48,701 bases of DNA, taken from the NCBI GenBank assembly GCA_938008595.1, contig CALLKD010000006.1, forward strand, positions 1 to 48,701, given 5' to 3'. Every line of letters starts with the position of its first letter. The first letter of the stretch is position 1. The translations under genes were made by a program, and so were the position numbers. The DNA is from an uncultured bacterium (GTDB taxonomy: Bacteria > Patescibacteriota > Minisyncoccia > Phycocordibacterales > Phycocordibacteraceae). Below are positions 1-7,839 of the stretch, one piece after another. Below the pieces are notes generated by a model. The model made no database searches. It was not told the DNA's origin and saw nothing but the letters and a program-made list of their open reading frames with translations.

Positions 1-369
1 GACTGGGGACTTGTTGAAGACCCTCGCACCATCTACAAGGTTGGTGACCGCGTAAAGGTTAAGGTAATTGAAATTAAGGACGGAAAGGTATCTCTTTCAA
101 TCAAGGCTCTTATGGAGAACCCTTGGAAGAGTGCAAGCGATCGCTATGCAAAGGGACAAGAAGTATCTGGTGTTGTAATCAAGTACAACAAGCACGGAGC
201 ACTCGCTTCAATTGAAGAAGGTGTTGCTGGTCTTGTGCACATCAGTGAGTTTGCAACTCCTGCAGAGCTTCGTGAGACACTTGAACTTGGAAAGACCTAC
301 CCATTCACTATTACCCTCTTTGAACCAAAGGATCAGCGCATGACGCTCACTTACGCAAAGAAGAAATAA
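1..369 (+). CDS. rpsA: 30S ribosomal protein S1, C-terminal fragment
   Basis: The reading frame is open from the first base of the window, so the N-terminal part lies outside. The visible 122 residues hold the end of one S1 (OB-fold) repeat, with a VGDRVKVKVIEI strand, then a linker and a complete last S1 repeat (GQEVSGVVIKY, GLVHISEF). Tandem S1 repeats bind single-stranded mRNA on the 30S subunit. The protein ends in a lysine run and is followed at once by a strong hairpin terminator. In a genome where many mRNAs seem to lack leaders, S1 may matter less for start-site selection, but that is inference. Another multi-S1 RNA-binding protein cannot be excluded from the C-terminus alone. Confidence 0.85.
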   Translation, partial: DWGLVEDPRTIYKVGDRVKVKVIEIKDGKVSLSIKALMENPWKSASDRYAKGQEVSGVVIKYNKHGALASIEEGVAGLVHISEFATPAELRETLELGKTYPFTITLFEPKDQRMTLTYAKKK

Positions 370-374
370 TACGG

Positions 375-416
375 CAAAGAGAAAACCCCCGGCTTGTGTC
401 GGGGGTTTTCTCTTTG
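375..416. terminator. Bidirectional terminator between convergent genes
   Basis: A perfect 17-bp stem pairs 375-391 with 400-416 around an 8-nt loop. The core is CCCCCG/CGGGGG flanked by AAAA/TTTT, so both strands carry a U-run after the stem. It lies between the S1 gene (+) and the small orphan gene (-) and can serve both. Confidence 0.9.
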
Positions 417-464
417 TCTGCAGGTACATTGGAAAACCGCGTGAACGATCTTCCGTTACGCGGT

Positions 465-686
465 TTACTTCAGCTGAGCAAGACGGTTCTCGATGATGGC
501 GAAATCTTCAGGGCTTGGCTCCTTGTTACCCTGAAGTCCCAAGACCCTCATAAGGGGTCCGAGCTCGATTGCCAGAAAGGTACCCACGGGTACGTGTTCC
601 AGTTTCTGACGAATTTCCATCGTTCGTGTAAGGAGGGCGTCGACCCCATCAGCTCCTTTGGGATCCCCCTCTCTCCATGTGCGCAT
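465..686 (-). CDS. Small orphan protein of unknown function
   Basis: I do not recognise this family. The 73-residue product from the ATG at 686 is soluble and helical-looking (TRTMEIRQKLEH), with no membrane segment or cysteine motif. The ATG is preceded by AGGAG with 8 nt spacing. The frame stays open upstream to a TTG at 737, which would add 17 residues (an acidic DATLLVGVTTGEE stretch), so the start is uncertain. Its codons are richer in G and C at the third position than those of pth next door. It shares the terminator at 375-416 and belongs to the set of small Shine-Dalgarno-led orphan genes scattered over this window. Confidence 0.6.
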   Translation of the reverse strand: MRTWREGDPKGADGVDALLTRTMEIRQKLEHVPVGTFLAIELGPLMRVLGLQGNKEPSPEDFAIIENRLAQLK

Positions 687-757
687 GATCTCTTCTCCTG
701 TGGTTACTCCTACCAGGAGAGTAGCATCAGGTTCCAAAAACTTCCACTTTATCTTAG

Positions 758-1357
758 CTACTTAGTATTCGCCTCTAACATTGCTTTCTCAATACCGTGC
801 GTAACAAAGTATTCGATTGCTGCGGTACTTTGCGCAAACACCTTCGTTAGTGCTGTTTCTTCTGACGGTTTGAACTTCCCAATTACGAAACTCACCACCT
901 TATCTTCACCGGCAGGCTTCTTTACCTTCCCTTTGGCGGTAGCACCAGAGATGCCCACCTTAAGTTGTGCAAACTCCTTGGTTTTAATTGCACGCATAAT
1001 ACTTTCAACACCTTTGTGTCCTCCACTTCCCCTGCCATACGTAGTCATTTTCAAAACACCAAGAGGGAGGTCGAGTTCGTCTCGCACCACAAGGAGACTC
1101 TTCGCTGCCTTTACTGACTTAACAAAAGAAGTAACTGCCTTGCCAGAAAGATTCATTGAAACTGCAGGGAGTATGAGTACTACCTTCTCGCCCCCAACGT
1201 TTGCTTCAGAAACAAGCGCATTAGCAGCCTTACGAAGCGTGAACTCTGGAAAGTTATGTGCCTTAGCAAACGCTTCCACCGCCATGCGTCCTGCATTGTG
1301 TCTGGTCTTCAAATATTCCCCCTCTGGATTCCCTAGTCCTACGATTACAAATGCCAT
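758..1357 (-). CDS. pth: Peptidyl-tRNA hydrolase
   Basis: Pth cleaves the ester bond of peptidyl-tRNAs that drop off the ribosome and so recycles tRNA. The 199-residue product has the family length and starts MAFVIVGLGNP. E. coli-numbered active-site residues are visible: Asn10, His20 (TRHNAG), Asn69 in MNLSG and Asp93 in DELDLPLG. The usual GHNG motif reads GHKG, so the conserved Asn (E. coli 114) is Lys115 here. I chose the ATG at 1357 because it puts GLGNP near the N-terminus. A TTG at 1378 would add 7 residues. A -10-like TACGAT (1366-1371) lies 8 nt before the ATG and there is no clear Shine-Dalgarno sequence. Confidence 0.93.
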   Translation of the reverse strand: MAFVIVGLGNPEGEYLKTRHNAGRMAVEAFAKAHNFPEFTLRKAANALVSEANVGGEKVVLILPAVSMNLSGKAVTSFVKSVKAAKSLLVVRDELDLPLGVLKMTTYGRGSGGHKGVESIMRAIKTKEFAQLKVGISGATAKGKVKKPAGEDKVVSFVIGKFKPSEETALTKVFAQSTAAIEYFVTHGIEKAMLEANTK

Positions 1358-1403
1358 ATGCACCCATCGTACCATCAAAACGGTACTGCAATTTCATAGA
1401 AAG

Positions 1404-1431
1404 TTGCACAGAAAAATACCGAGCGTACAAT
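1404..1431 (+). promoter_or_regulatory. lepB promoter, leaderless
   Basis: TTGCAC (1404-1409), a 16-nt spacer and TACAAT (1426-1431) form a good sigma-70-type promoter. Only 7 nt separate the -10 from the lepB ATG at 1439, so transcription should start on or within a base of the start codon. It diverges from the pth promoter. Confidence 0.7.
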
Positions 1432-1438
1432 ACCCTGT

Positions 1439-1990
1439 ATGAAGTTCCTCGGTAGTGCATTCAAAGAAATTGCCTTCCTTGTTCTCCTTGCTGTTGTTAC
1501 CGTTTTGCCAATACGACTCTTCGTAGCACAACCCTTTGTTGTTGAAGGTGCGTCAATGTACAAGACATTTGAGAGTGGTGACTACCTCATTATTGATGAG
1601 CTTACGTATCGCTTTAGTGATCCAAAGCGTGGAGACGTCATTGTCTTCCGTGCACCTCCCGACATATCAACGTTTTATATAAAGCGCATCATTGGTCTTC
1701 CTGGTGAGACCGTACACATTGACCACGGAAAGGTAACTATTACCAAAACAGATGGCACCACACTCGTACTTGATGAGCAGTACATCATTGATGAGGACGC
1801 AACCTATTCAGAAGACGCAACTATTGGCAGTGGTCAGTACTTTGTAATGGGTGATAACAGACCTAAGAGCTCAGACTCACGTGTATGGGGACTACTTCCT
1901 GAGAAGAATATTATGGGCCGCGCCTTGGTTCGCCTTCTTCCCCTAGGACAGATTGGATTGTTCCCTGGTAGCGTTTCTTCACCACAATGA
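1439..1990 (+). CDS. lepB: Signal peptidase I
   Basis: This membrane serine protease removes signal peptides from exported proteins. The 183-residue product has one N-terminal membrane segment (about residues 9-30), then the catalytic Ser39 in EGASM and Lys82 in YIKRIIGLPGE, and the conserved box GDNRPKSSDSR near residue 140. It has the short single-anchor form typical of Gram-positives and CPR bacteria. Substrates in this window include the CAP protein's neighbour with a signal peptide (31-34 kb) and the bactofilin-like protein (47-48 kb). The stop codon overlaps the next gene's ATG as ATGA, which implies translational coupling to the HisRS-like gene. Confidence 0.95.
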   Translation: MKFLGSAFKEIAFLVLLAVVTVLPIRLFVAQPFVVEGASMYKTFESGDYLIIDELTYRFSDPKRGDVIVFRAPPDISTFYIKRIIGLPGETVHIDHGKVTITKTDGTTLVLDEQYIIDEDATYSEDATIGSGQYFVMGDNRPKSSDSRVWGLLPEKNIMGRALVRLLPLGQIGLFPGSVSSPQ

Positions 1991-3123
1991 GTACTTCCAT
2001 TAAAGCTGAAGACATACTAAAGCGTGCAGGAGCAGTGGGAAGCTCATACGGCTTCACCTCCCTCGCGCATCTTGCCTCCCAGAAGAAATCCTCTACTAAG
2101 CTTCCCTATCCTGAGAACCTGCTCTTGGACACTCTTGATCCAAATGCACGCGATGTGGTGGGCTTTTTGAAGCATGTACGTGATGCTGGCATTGTTCCTT
2201 CCACCGCTCAACCGCTATATCTATGGCACTCAAATGCAGCGCCAGGCCGTCCTGCTCCAAAGCAGATGGTGATTCAATTCCATGCACTGGGTGCTGATCG
2301 TGCCATTGCTGATGCCGTACTTATGCGCGCAGTGCGTGCGCTTATGCAAGAGTTTAGTAAGGAGGGGCTTACGCTTCGTATTAACAGCATGGGCGACAAG
2401 GAAACAAGAAGCAGGTTTGCCCGTGAGCTTACCAACTTCTTCCGCAAGCATGGTGGCAGTCTTCCTGAGAACTGTGTCAGTTGTGCAAAGCGCGACGTGC
2501 TTGAAGCGGCAGAGCTACTTGCGGTTGAGGATGCAGATAGCCTCCCATCGTCTACCGATCATTTGAGTGAGCAGAGCCGAAAGCACTTTGAAGGGGTACT
2601 TGAATATCTTGAATCAACAGAGACTCCATACGAACTTGCACCAGAACTTCTTTCTCGTGGTACGTCATGGACAGAAACCTGTTTTGAGGTACGCGCAGGA
2701 GAAAAGATGTATGCCTGGGGTTCTCGCTATGCAGATCTTGTAAAGCACTTCTTTAAGGGAAATATTCCTTCCATTGGTGCCGTACTTCGTATTACCGTTG
2801 ATAGTCGTGAGACCATCCCCCCAATCAAATCTCCATCAACCCCTCGTTTTGTATTTGTACATATTGGTGAGGAAGCGAAGCGTGAGAGTATGAAAATGGC
2901 AGATGGACTACGCCGTGCACGCATTCCACTAGCACAATCTATCGGTACCGAATCCCTCACTGAGCAAATGCGTTTGGTGGATGAGATCAACCCTAAGTAC
3001 CTCATAATCATGGGGCGTAAAGAAGCACTTGATCGTTCGGTAATTCTCCGAGAGCGCTCGTCATATACAGAAACATATGTTCCGCTCGATTCATTGGTGG
3101 ACCACTTGAAGGCCTTTGCCTAG
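1987..3123 (+). CDS. Histidyl-tRNA synthetase-like protein, probably not a synthetase
   Basis: The 378-residue protein follows the HisRS plan. It has a class II catalytic-like core (residues 40-275) with LRINSMGDKETR near 130, and an anticodon-binding domain (about 286-378, FVHIGEEAKRESM to KYLIIMGRKEA). The catalytic signatures are altered. The motif 2 region reads KQMVIQFHALG where HisRS has a KGRYREF-type sequence, so the ATP-binding Arg is missing. The RGLDYY histidine box reads RGTSWTE (from R224), and the glycine-rich motif 3 reads WGSRYAD. It starts inside the lepB stop (ATGA). It may be a regulatory or amino-acid-sensing paralogue like HisZ or Gcn2's HisRS-like domain. A divergent active enzyme is possible. 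Confidence 0.75.
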   Translation: MSTSIKAEDILKRAGAVGSSYGFTSLAHLASQKKSSTKLPYPENLLLDTLDPNARDVVGFLKHVRDAGIVPSTAQPLYLWHSNAAPGRPAPKQMVIQFHALGADRAIADAVLMRAVRALMQEFSKEGLTLRINSMGDKETRSRFARELTNFFRKHGGSLPENCVSCAKRDVLEAAELLAVEDADSLPSSTDHLSEQSRKHFEGVLEYLESTETPYELAPELLSRGTSWTETCFEVRAGEKMYAWGSRYADLVKHFFKGNIPSIGAVLRITVDSRETIPPIKSPSTPRFVFVHIGEEAKRESMKMADGLRRARIPLAQSIGTESLTEQMRLVDEINPKYLIIMGRKEALDRSVILRERSSYTETYVPLDSLVDHLKAFA

Positions 3124-3189
3124 GACTGGACTTTCGCTGCAAACTTTGTAAAGTGTGGCATGGCTCATGGGGGCCACGGGAGACGTACA

Positions 3190-3534
3190 ATGGAATTTTC
3201 AGTTAAGTCGAAAGGAGTTGTTCCAGTACTGATTGCAGGCGTGTTCGGATTCATTGTCGGACAGGCACAACATACCGACGTGCTCGTTCAAAGCAAGAAC
3301 GGTGCCACGGCAGTATCGTTCCCGGTAGACGAGTCCCCCGTCCTTGTTAAGGGTGGGAAGGATCCGTCCTACGTCGTGCTCTGCTCCGAAGGGAGGCAGA
3401 TGAGCTATGCGGGCATGGTTCCCTCTTCTGAGGGGGACCCTGCAAGAAACATGCTCGTCTTTGAGTGCGCTCCAAGCGAGAGCACGCAGGTAACGGCACC
3501 GCTTGGGAATGGCAAGAACTTTTTCAGCACCTAA
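3190..3534 (+). CDS. Small membrane-anchored orphan protein
   Basis: I do not recognise the family. The 114-residue product has a short basic N-terminus (MEFSVKSKG), one membrane segment or uncleaved signal (VVPVLIAGVFGFIVG) and a hydrophilic extracytoplasmic part with two Cys. The ATG at 3190 is chosen because GGGAG lies 7 nt upstream. An in-frame ATG at 3160 has no such site. Codon use is richer in C and G than in the flanking housekeeping genes, and a private hairpin follows the stop. It is one of the Shine-Dalgarno-led small orphan genes of this window. Confidence 0.65.
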   Translation: MEFSVKSKGVVPVLIAGVFGFIVGQAQHTDVLVQSKNGATAVSFPVDESPVLVKGGKDPSYVVLCSEGRQMSYAGMVPSSEGDPARNMLVFECAPSESTQVTAPLGNGKNFFST

Positions 3535-3541
3535 CGACTAT

Positions 3542-3571
3542 GCGCCCGGCTACCGTAACGGTACCGGGCGC
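3542..3571 (+). terminator. GC-rich hairpin after orphan gene
   Basis: GCGCCCGG (3542-3549) pairs with CCGGGCGC (3564-3571), and TACCG (3551-3555) with CGGTA (3559-3563), leaving one bulged C and a 3-nt loop. Only a weak pyrimidine run (TCTCAT) follows, so termination may be partial. Confidence 0.6.
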
Positions 3572-3585
3572 TCTCATATACCTAG

Positions 3586-3615
3586 TAGACACCACCCTAT
3601 TTGCTGTGGTACTAT
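3586..3615 (+). promoter_or_regulatory. rpsU promoter
   Basis: TAGACA (3586-3591), an 18-nt spacer and TACTAT (3610-3615). The start codon is 9 nt further on, so the predicted 5' leader is only 0-3 nt. Confidence 0.55.
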
Positions 3616-3624
3616 GGCGCAATC

Positions 3625-3885
3625 ATGCAAAAAGCAACAAGAATTGAAGTAAAGCGAACAAAGAACGAGAGCGCGGCCTCACTTATACGCCGTTTCTCTC
3701 GCCGTGCTCAGGGTCTTGGTATCGTACGTGCAGTACGTGGACGTAGATACTACGTACGCCAGAAGTCTGACAACGTTGATCACATGCGCGCCATGGTTCG
3801 CGGTGAACGTATTGCTGAGTACAACGAGCTCGTAAAGCTTGGAAAGATTGATCCAGCAGCAAAGACAGTGCGTGGACGTAAGTAA
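3625..3885 (+). CDS. rpsU: 30S ribosomal protein S21
   Basis: This small basic protein sits on the 30S platform near the anti-Shine-Dalgarno end of 16S rRNA. The 86-residue product has the S21 core: IEVKR near the start, then ASLIRRFSRRAQ and arginine-rich helices. It is somewhat longer than the E. coli protein (71 residues). I chose the ATG at 3625 because the product begins MQKATRIEVKR, as S21 proteins do. An upstream in-frame ATG at 3601 would overlap the promoter. A hairpin terminator lies just downstream, inside the start of ybeY. Confidence 0.9.
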   Translation: MQKATRIEVKRTKNESAASLIRRFSRRAQGLGIVRAVRGRRYYVRQKSDNVDHMRAMVRGERIAEYNELVKLGKIDPAAKTVRGRK

Positions 3886-3895
3886 TACACGGAAT

Positions 3896-4324
3896 ATGGC
3901 GACCACGGTCGACATAAAGGACTTCACCAGGCGCAAGGCGCCTGGTTTGTCGTTTACCCAGATGGCACACGCTGTTTTGCCAGGATGGGAAATCTCTCTC
4001 GTCTTTGTGGGAGCGACACGCGCAAAGGAATTGAATCAGCGACTCCGAAAGAAGGACTATGTGCCAAACGTGCTCTCTTATGTATCGGGCACTAAGTCAG
4101 GAGAAATTATTATTTGTCTTGCCGTAGCTAGAGAGCAAGCGCCACAGCATGAGCTTTCGTATACAGATTTTGTTGCATTTTTATTTATCCACGGTTTATA
4201 TCATTTGAAAGGACTGCCACACGGCGCTACAATGGAGAGACTAGAGCGAAAGACTCTCGCTCGATTTACTCGTATCACACTTACTGCACCTTCTCATGGC
4301 TCGGCGCATCGCAACCGGCATTGA
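3896..4324 (+). CDS. ybeY: Endoribonuclease YbeY
   Basis: YbeY is a zinc-dependent endoribonuclease for 16S rRNA 3' maturation and ribosome quality control. The 142-residue product carries the metal motif H99-x3-H103-x5-H109 in HGLYHLKGLPHG, followed by TMERLE. The middle NVLSY and SGEIIICL strands match the family. The start at 3896 is 10 nt after the rpsU stop and gives the N-terminus MATTVDIKDFTRRKAP. A terminator-like hairpin (3926-3946) falls inside codons 11-17, so readthrough from rpsU may limit expression. An internal Met23 start is a less likely alternative. The end overlaps ftsA by 29 nt. Confidence 0.9.
   Translation: MATTVDIKDFTRRKAPGLSFTQMAHAVLPGWEISLVFVGATRAKELNQRLRKKDYVPNVLSYVSGTKSGEIIICLAVAREQAPQHELSYTDFVAFLFIHGLYHLKGLPHGATMERLERKTLARFTRITLTAPSHGSAHRNRH
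3926..3950 (+). terminator. Terminator-like hairpin inside the start of ybeY
   Basis: ACCAGGCGC (3926-3934) and GCGCCTGGT (3938-3946) form a perfect 9-bp stem with a 3-nt loop, followed by TTTGTCGTTT. It looks like the rpsU terminator but lies about 30 nt into the ybeY coding region. Confidence 0.65.
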
Positions 4325-5462
4325 TATCGGAACTCACCAAACGAAGGTTGTCGTGGTGGAGGAGATTGTTACCCCAGAGGGAGCAAGCGTACATATCATC
4401 GGTACAGGCATGAGTGAGACACAGGGGCTACGCCATGGGTATATTGTTGACCCTTCAGATGCGAGTGCCAGTATTATTGCGGCAAAGCGCCAAGCAGAAA
4501 GTATTGCAAAGGTGCCAATTAAGTCTGCATTCCTCGCCGTAGGTGGCGTGTCACTCGATGAAATACGCGCATCAGGAGAAACGGTTATATCTCGAGCTGA
4601 TCAGGAGATTACTGATCTTGATATGGAGAAGGTGCTCCACGAGGCACGTATGGCAGGTGCCCCACACTTTGTAAACAGAAAGGTGCTACATGAGATCCCG
4701 CTTGAATACAGAGTAGATGGTTCAAAGACCATGGGCAGTCCTCTTGGCATGAAGGGTACCAAGCTTGAAGGAGAGTTTCTTTTCATAACCTGCCTATCAC
4801 AGCACGCAGACTCACTTACTCTTGCTGTTGAATCTGCTGATATTGAAGTCATCGACCGCATGGCTTCCCCACTAGCAGGATCATACGTAACCCTTACCAA
4901 GGACCAGAAGATGAAGGGATGTGTGCTTGCAAACATTGGTGCTGAAACTGTCTCTCTCGTAGTGTATGACGAGGGAATGCCTGTTTCCACCAAGGTCTTT
5001 CCAATTGGAAGTACTAACATCACTGACGATCTTGCGCTTGGGTTCAAGATCTCCCTTGAAGACGCAGAGCGTATAAAGCTTGGTCGCCTTTCAGGGGTTA
5101 TGTACCCACGTAAGAAAGTGGAGGACATCATTGCACAGCGTTTTCATACTATGTTTGATTTGATTGATAAGCACATAAAGTCACTCGGCCGACGAGGTAG
5201 TCTTCCTGCAGGAATAATTCTCACTGGAGGAGGCGCTGGCCAAGGAACTATTTCAGACATTGCAAAAGGAAGACTTAATCTCCCAACTCGTATTGCAGAC
5301 ATGAAGCTCTCAGCAGATACCAAGGTTCGTGACGCCACGTGGGCTGTAGCATACGGACTTGCGCTATGGGGCCTTACCGGAGACACCGATGTGCCAAAGA
5401 AAAACATTGCTGCTGAGTTTACGCGCTCTGCAAAGAAGTTTCTCATGCAGTTTATGCCCTAG
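4296..5462 (+). CDS. ftsA: Cell division protein FtsA
   Basis: FtsA is an actin-like ATPase that tethers FtsZ to the membrane and recruits later divisome proteins. The 388-residue product starts with the phosphate-1 loop GIDIGTHQTKVVVVE. It has the SHS2 (1C) insertion region after LRHGYIVDP, the phosphate-2 region VLANIGAETVSLVVY and an adenosine motif GIILTGGGAG. The end (SAKKFLMQFMP) is a basic amphipathic helix like the FtsA membrane-targeting sequence. The gene overlaps the end of ybeY by 29 nt, so it is probably translated from the same transcript. ftsZ follows 117 nt downstream with its own promoter. Confidence 0.95.
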   Translation: MARRIATGIDIGTHQTKVVVVEEIVTPEGASVHIIGTGMSETQGLRHGYIVDPSDASASIIAAKRQAESIAKVPIKSAFLAVGGVSLDEIRASGETVISRADQEITDLDMEKVLHEARMAGAPHFVNRKVLHEIPLEYRVDGSKTMGSPLGMKGTKLEGEFLFITCLSQHADSLTLAVESADIEVIDRMASPLAGSYVTLTKDQKMKGCVLANIGAETVSLVVYDEGMPVSTKVFPIGSTNITDDLALGFKISLEDAERIKLGRLSGVMYPRKKVEDIIAQRFHTMFDLIDKHIKSLGRRGSLPAGIILTGGGAGQGTISDIAKGRLNLPTRIADMKLSADTKVRDATWAVAYGLALWGLTGDTDVPKKNIAAEFTRSAKKFLMQFMP

Positions 5463-5525
5463 GTGCATACTATTTCTCACCCTCAAAACAGACACACTAG
5501 TCTCCTAAGTCAAGGTTTGCGTTTT

Positions 5526-5554
5526 TTGCCCGTGTGATAGCATATAGCTACTAA
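5526..5554 (+). promoter_or_regulatory. ftsZ promoter
   Basis: TTGCCC (5526-5531), a 17-nt spacer and TACTAA (5549-5554). The predicted leader is about 18-20 nt and has no Shine-Dalgarno sequence, so ftsZ is one of the few housekeeping genes here with a real leader. Confidence 0.45.
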
Positions 5555-5579
5555 ATCATTATTTATTCGCACATTACCT

Positions 5580-6833
5580 ATGTCCAAGCGCGTCATTCCT
5601 GAAATTGAGACTTTTGCTCGCATCCGTGTTGTTGGATGTGGAGGTTCTGGAGGAAATGTGGTGAACCACATGGTTAATTCAAAAGTTAAGGGTGTTGAGT
5701 TCATCGCAATTAACACAGACGCACAAGACCTTCACCGCTCACTTGCAAAGCGAAAAATTCACATTGGTAAGAACCTCACCAAGGGACTTGGTGCAGGGAT
5801 GAACCCAGAACTTGGCCGTCGTGCAGCAGAAGAAACACGTCAGGAAATCATGGAAGCCCTCCAGGGATCTGACATGGTCTTCATCGCCTGTGGTATGGGA
5901 GGTGGTACAGGAACAGGTGCAGCAGCAGTGGTAGCAAAGATCGCTAAGGAGCTTGGTGCACTCACCGTAGCGGTGGTTACCAAGCCATTCTCATTTGAGG
6001 GCGCCCTCCGTGCTTCTATTGCTGAGGAGGGTCTTGCAACGCTTAAGAAGGAAGTGGATGCATACCTCGTAATTCCTAACGACAAACTCCTTTCACTTGT
6101 TGAAGCTAATACAAGCGCAAAGAATGCCTTTGCACTTGCAGATGAAATCCTCCGTCAGGCTGTTGAGGGTGTATCAGACATCATCATCACTCCAGGAGAA
6201 ATTAACACTGACTTCAACGATATTAAGGCCATCATGGAAGGTGCAGGCCCTGCTCTCATGGGAATTGGTATCGCTGACGGTGAGAACCGCGCTAAGGATG
6301 CTGCTGCTCAGGCCGTTAACTCTCCTCTTCTTGATGTCTCAATTAACGGTGCAAAGGGTATTCTCTTTGTGGTAGCAGGATCTGAAGACCTCGGTATTCT
6401 TGAAGTGCAGGAAGCGGCAAAGGTAATTGGAGACTCAGTGGACAAGAACGCACGGGTCATCTTCGGTATCATGCGCGATGAGAAGCTTAAGAAGGGTCAG
6501 ATCCGTATCATTGTAATTGCAACAGGATTCCCTGAAACAGGCGCTGAGCACACACCAAATCCAAGTGCACAATCTCTATTTAGCATGCCCGTTGAAGTGC
6601 AGACTGAAACACGAGGAAAGATATTTAATGAAGCCATAAGCCCACGTCGTGAAGAGCCTGTTATCGCACCCGTTGAAGTTGAGGCTGCTCCTGAAGAGCG
6701 TAAGCGTGAGGAGCCAATTGTAACAGCAGCCCCTCGTGGCGATGTTGCACGCTCAGTTACGCCCCCAATTGTAGATGAAGATGACGAGGCATGGGGAGCA
6801 ATCCCATCATTCTTGCGCCGTCACAAGAAATAG
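5580..6833 (+). CDS. ftsZ: Cell division GTPase FtsZ
   Basis: FtsZ is the tubulin homologue that forms the Z-ring. The 417-residue product has the nucleotide-binding start VVGCGGSGGN (residues 17-26), the tubulin signature GGGTGTG (107-113), NTDAQDL (45-51) and the T7-loop region DFNDIKAIM that completes the GTPase site of the next subunit. After about residue 320 comes an acidic, proline-rich linker. The final conserved peptide AIPSFLRRHKK is the docking site for FtsA and other partners. The gene follows ftsA in the same direction and ends at a strong terminator. Confidence 0.97.
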   Translation: MSKRVIPEIETFARIRVVGCGGSGGNVVNHMVNSKVKGVEFIAINTDAQDLHRSLAKRKIHIGKNLTKGLGAGMNPELGRRAAEETRQEIMEALQGSDMVFIACGMGGGTGTGAAAVVAKIAKELGALTVAVVTKPFSFEGALRASIAEEGLATLKKEVDAYLVIPNDKLLSLVEANTSAKNAFALADEILRQAVEGVSDIIITPGEINTDFNDIKAIMEGAGPALMGIGIADGENRAKDAAAQAVNSPLLDVSINGAKGILFVVAGSEDLGILEVQEAAKVIGDSVDKNARVIFGIMRDEKLKKGQIRIIVIATGFPETGAEHTPNPSAQSLFSMPVEVQTETRGKIFNEAISPRREEPVIAPVEVEAAPEERKREEPIVTAAPRGDVARSVTPPIVDEDDEAWGAIPSFLRRHKK

Positions 6834-6845
6834 TTTTCTGAAAGG

Positions 6846-6870
6846 AGCACCGAGAGGTGCTTTTTTTGTT
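6846..6870 (+). terminator. ftsZ terminator
   Basis: AGCACC (6846-6851) and GGTGCT (6856-6861) with a GAGA loop, followed by a run of T (6861-6867). Confidence 0.85.
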
Positions 6871-6913
6871 ATACCCTTTCGTGCCCTACGTGGGGGCGGT
6901 ATACTGCACCCAT

Positions 6914-7837
6914 ATGCATGATGTACTGATAGTTGGAGGAGGACCTGCAGGTGTAGCAGCGGGAGTATATGCCGCACGTAAGCTTTTGAAAGCTGCGGTG
7001 GTTGCAGAAGAGTTTGGAGGTCAGAGCACTGTCTCAGAGGGTATTGAAAACTGGATTGGTACCACTACTATTCCTGGTACAGAACTAGCGAAGGCACTTA
7101 AGAAGCATCTTGAAGTATATAAGGACAACCCCCTATCAATTCACGAGGGTGTCCGTGTAGTGCACGTTGCTAAGGTTGAAGGCGGATTTGAGGCAACGCT
7201 TTCAAACGGGACTACTCTAACTAGTCGTAGCGTACTAATAGCCTCTGGAGCCTCTCGTAGGAAGCTCACCGTGCCTGGTGCTGACCTATACGAGCACAAG
7301 GGTCTCACCTACTGTGCGTCCTGTGACGGCCCCCTATACGGTGGTATGGACGTTGCCGTGGTTGGCGGAGGCAATGCAGGGTTTGAAAGCGCACTACAGC
7401 TCCTCGCCTATGCAAAGTCAGTAACCCTTATACATCGAAGAAGTGACTTTAAGGCTGATGCCATAACCGTACAAAAGGCAATGGAGCATCCAAATATGAA
7501 GGTGCTCACCATGACAGAACCTGTTGAAATTCTTGGAGAGAAGTTTGTAACTGGTATGGTGGTGCGCAATATCGAGACACAGGAAACAACAACGCTCCCT
7601 GTGAGCGGTGTATTTGTGGAAATAGGGGTACTGCCAAGCACTGATTTCGTGAAAGATCTCGTTACCCTTGATCCGGTTGGTCGTGTTGTTATAGACGCAC
7701 GTACGCAGCGCACAAGTACTGAAGGAGTATGGGCTGCTGGTGATTGTACAGATGAGCTCTATCACCAAAACAATATTGCCGCAGGAGACGCCGTGAAGGC
7801 GCTTGAGGACATCTACGTTTGGCTAAAGACTCGGTAG
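6914..7837 (+). CDS. trxB: Thioredoxin reductase
   Basis: This FAD- and NAD(P)H-dependent flavoenzyme reduces thioredoxin or a glutaredoxin-like partner. The 307-residue product starts MHDVLIVGGGPAGVAAG (FAD site). It has the redox pair C134-A-S-C137 followed by DG, a second nucleotide site VAVVGGGNAG near residue 150 and the C-terminal FAD box GVWAAGDC. The start at 6914 is chosen because it places GGGPAG at the N-terminus. TATACT (6900-6905) lies 8 nt before it, so the mRNA should be leaderless. It is likely to supply electrons for the class II ribonucleotide reductase and the Bcp peroxiredoxin in this window. Confidence 0.93.
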   Translation: MHDVLIVGGGPAGVAAGVYAARKLLKAAVVAEEFGGQSTVSEGIENWIGTTTIPGTELAKALKKHLEVYKDNPLSIHEGVRVVHVAKVEGGFEATLSNGTTLTSRSVLIASGASRRKLTVPGADLYEHKGLTYCASCDGPLYGGMDVAVVGGGNAGFESALQLLAYAKSVTLIHRRSDFKADAITVQKAMEHPNMKVLTMTEPVEILGEKFVTGMVVRNIETQETTTLPVSGVFVEIGVLPSTDFVKDLVTLDPVGRVVIDARTQRTSTEGVWAAGDCTDELYHQNNIAAGDAVKALEDIYVWLKTR

Positions 7838-7839
7838 TC

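Noticed and set aside
396..1442. Long plus-strand frame of 348 codons opposite pth and the small orphan gene
   Set aside because: It is antisense to pth, which has clear catalytic residues, and its product has no family-like motifs.
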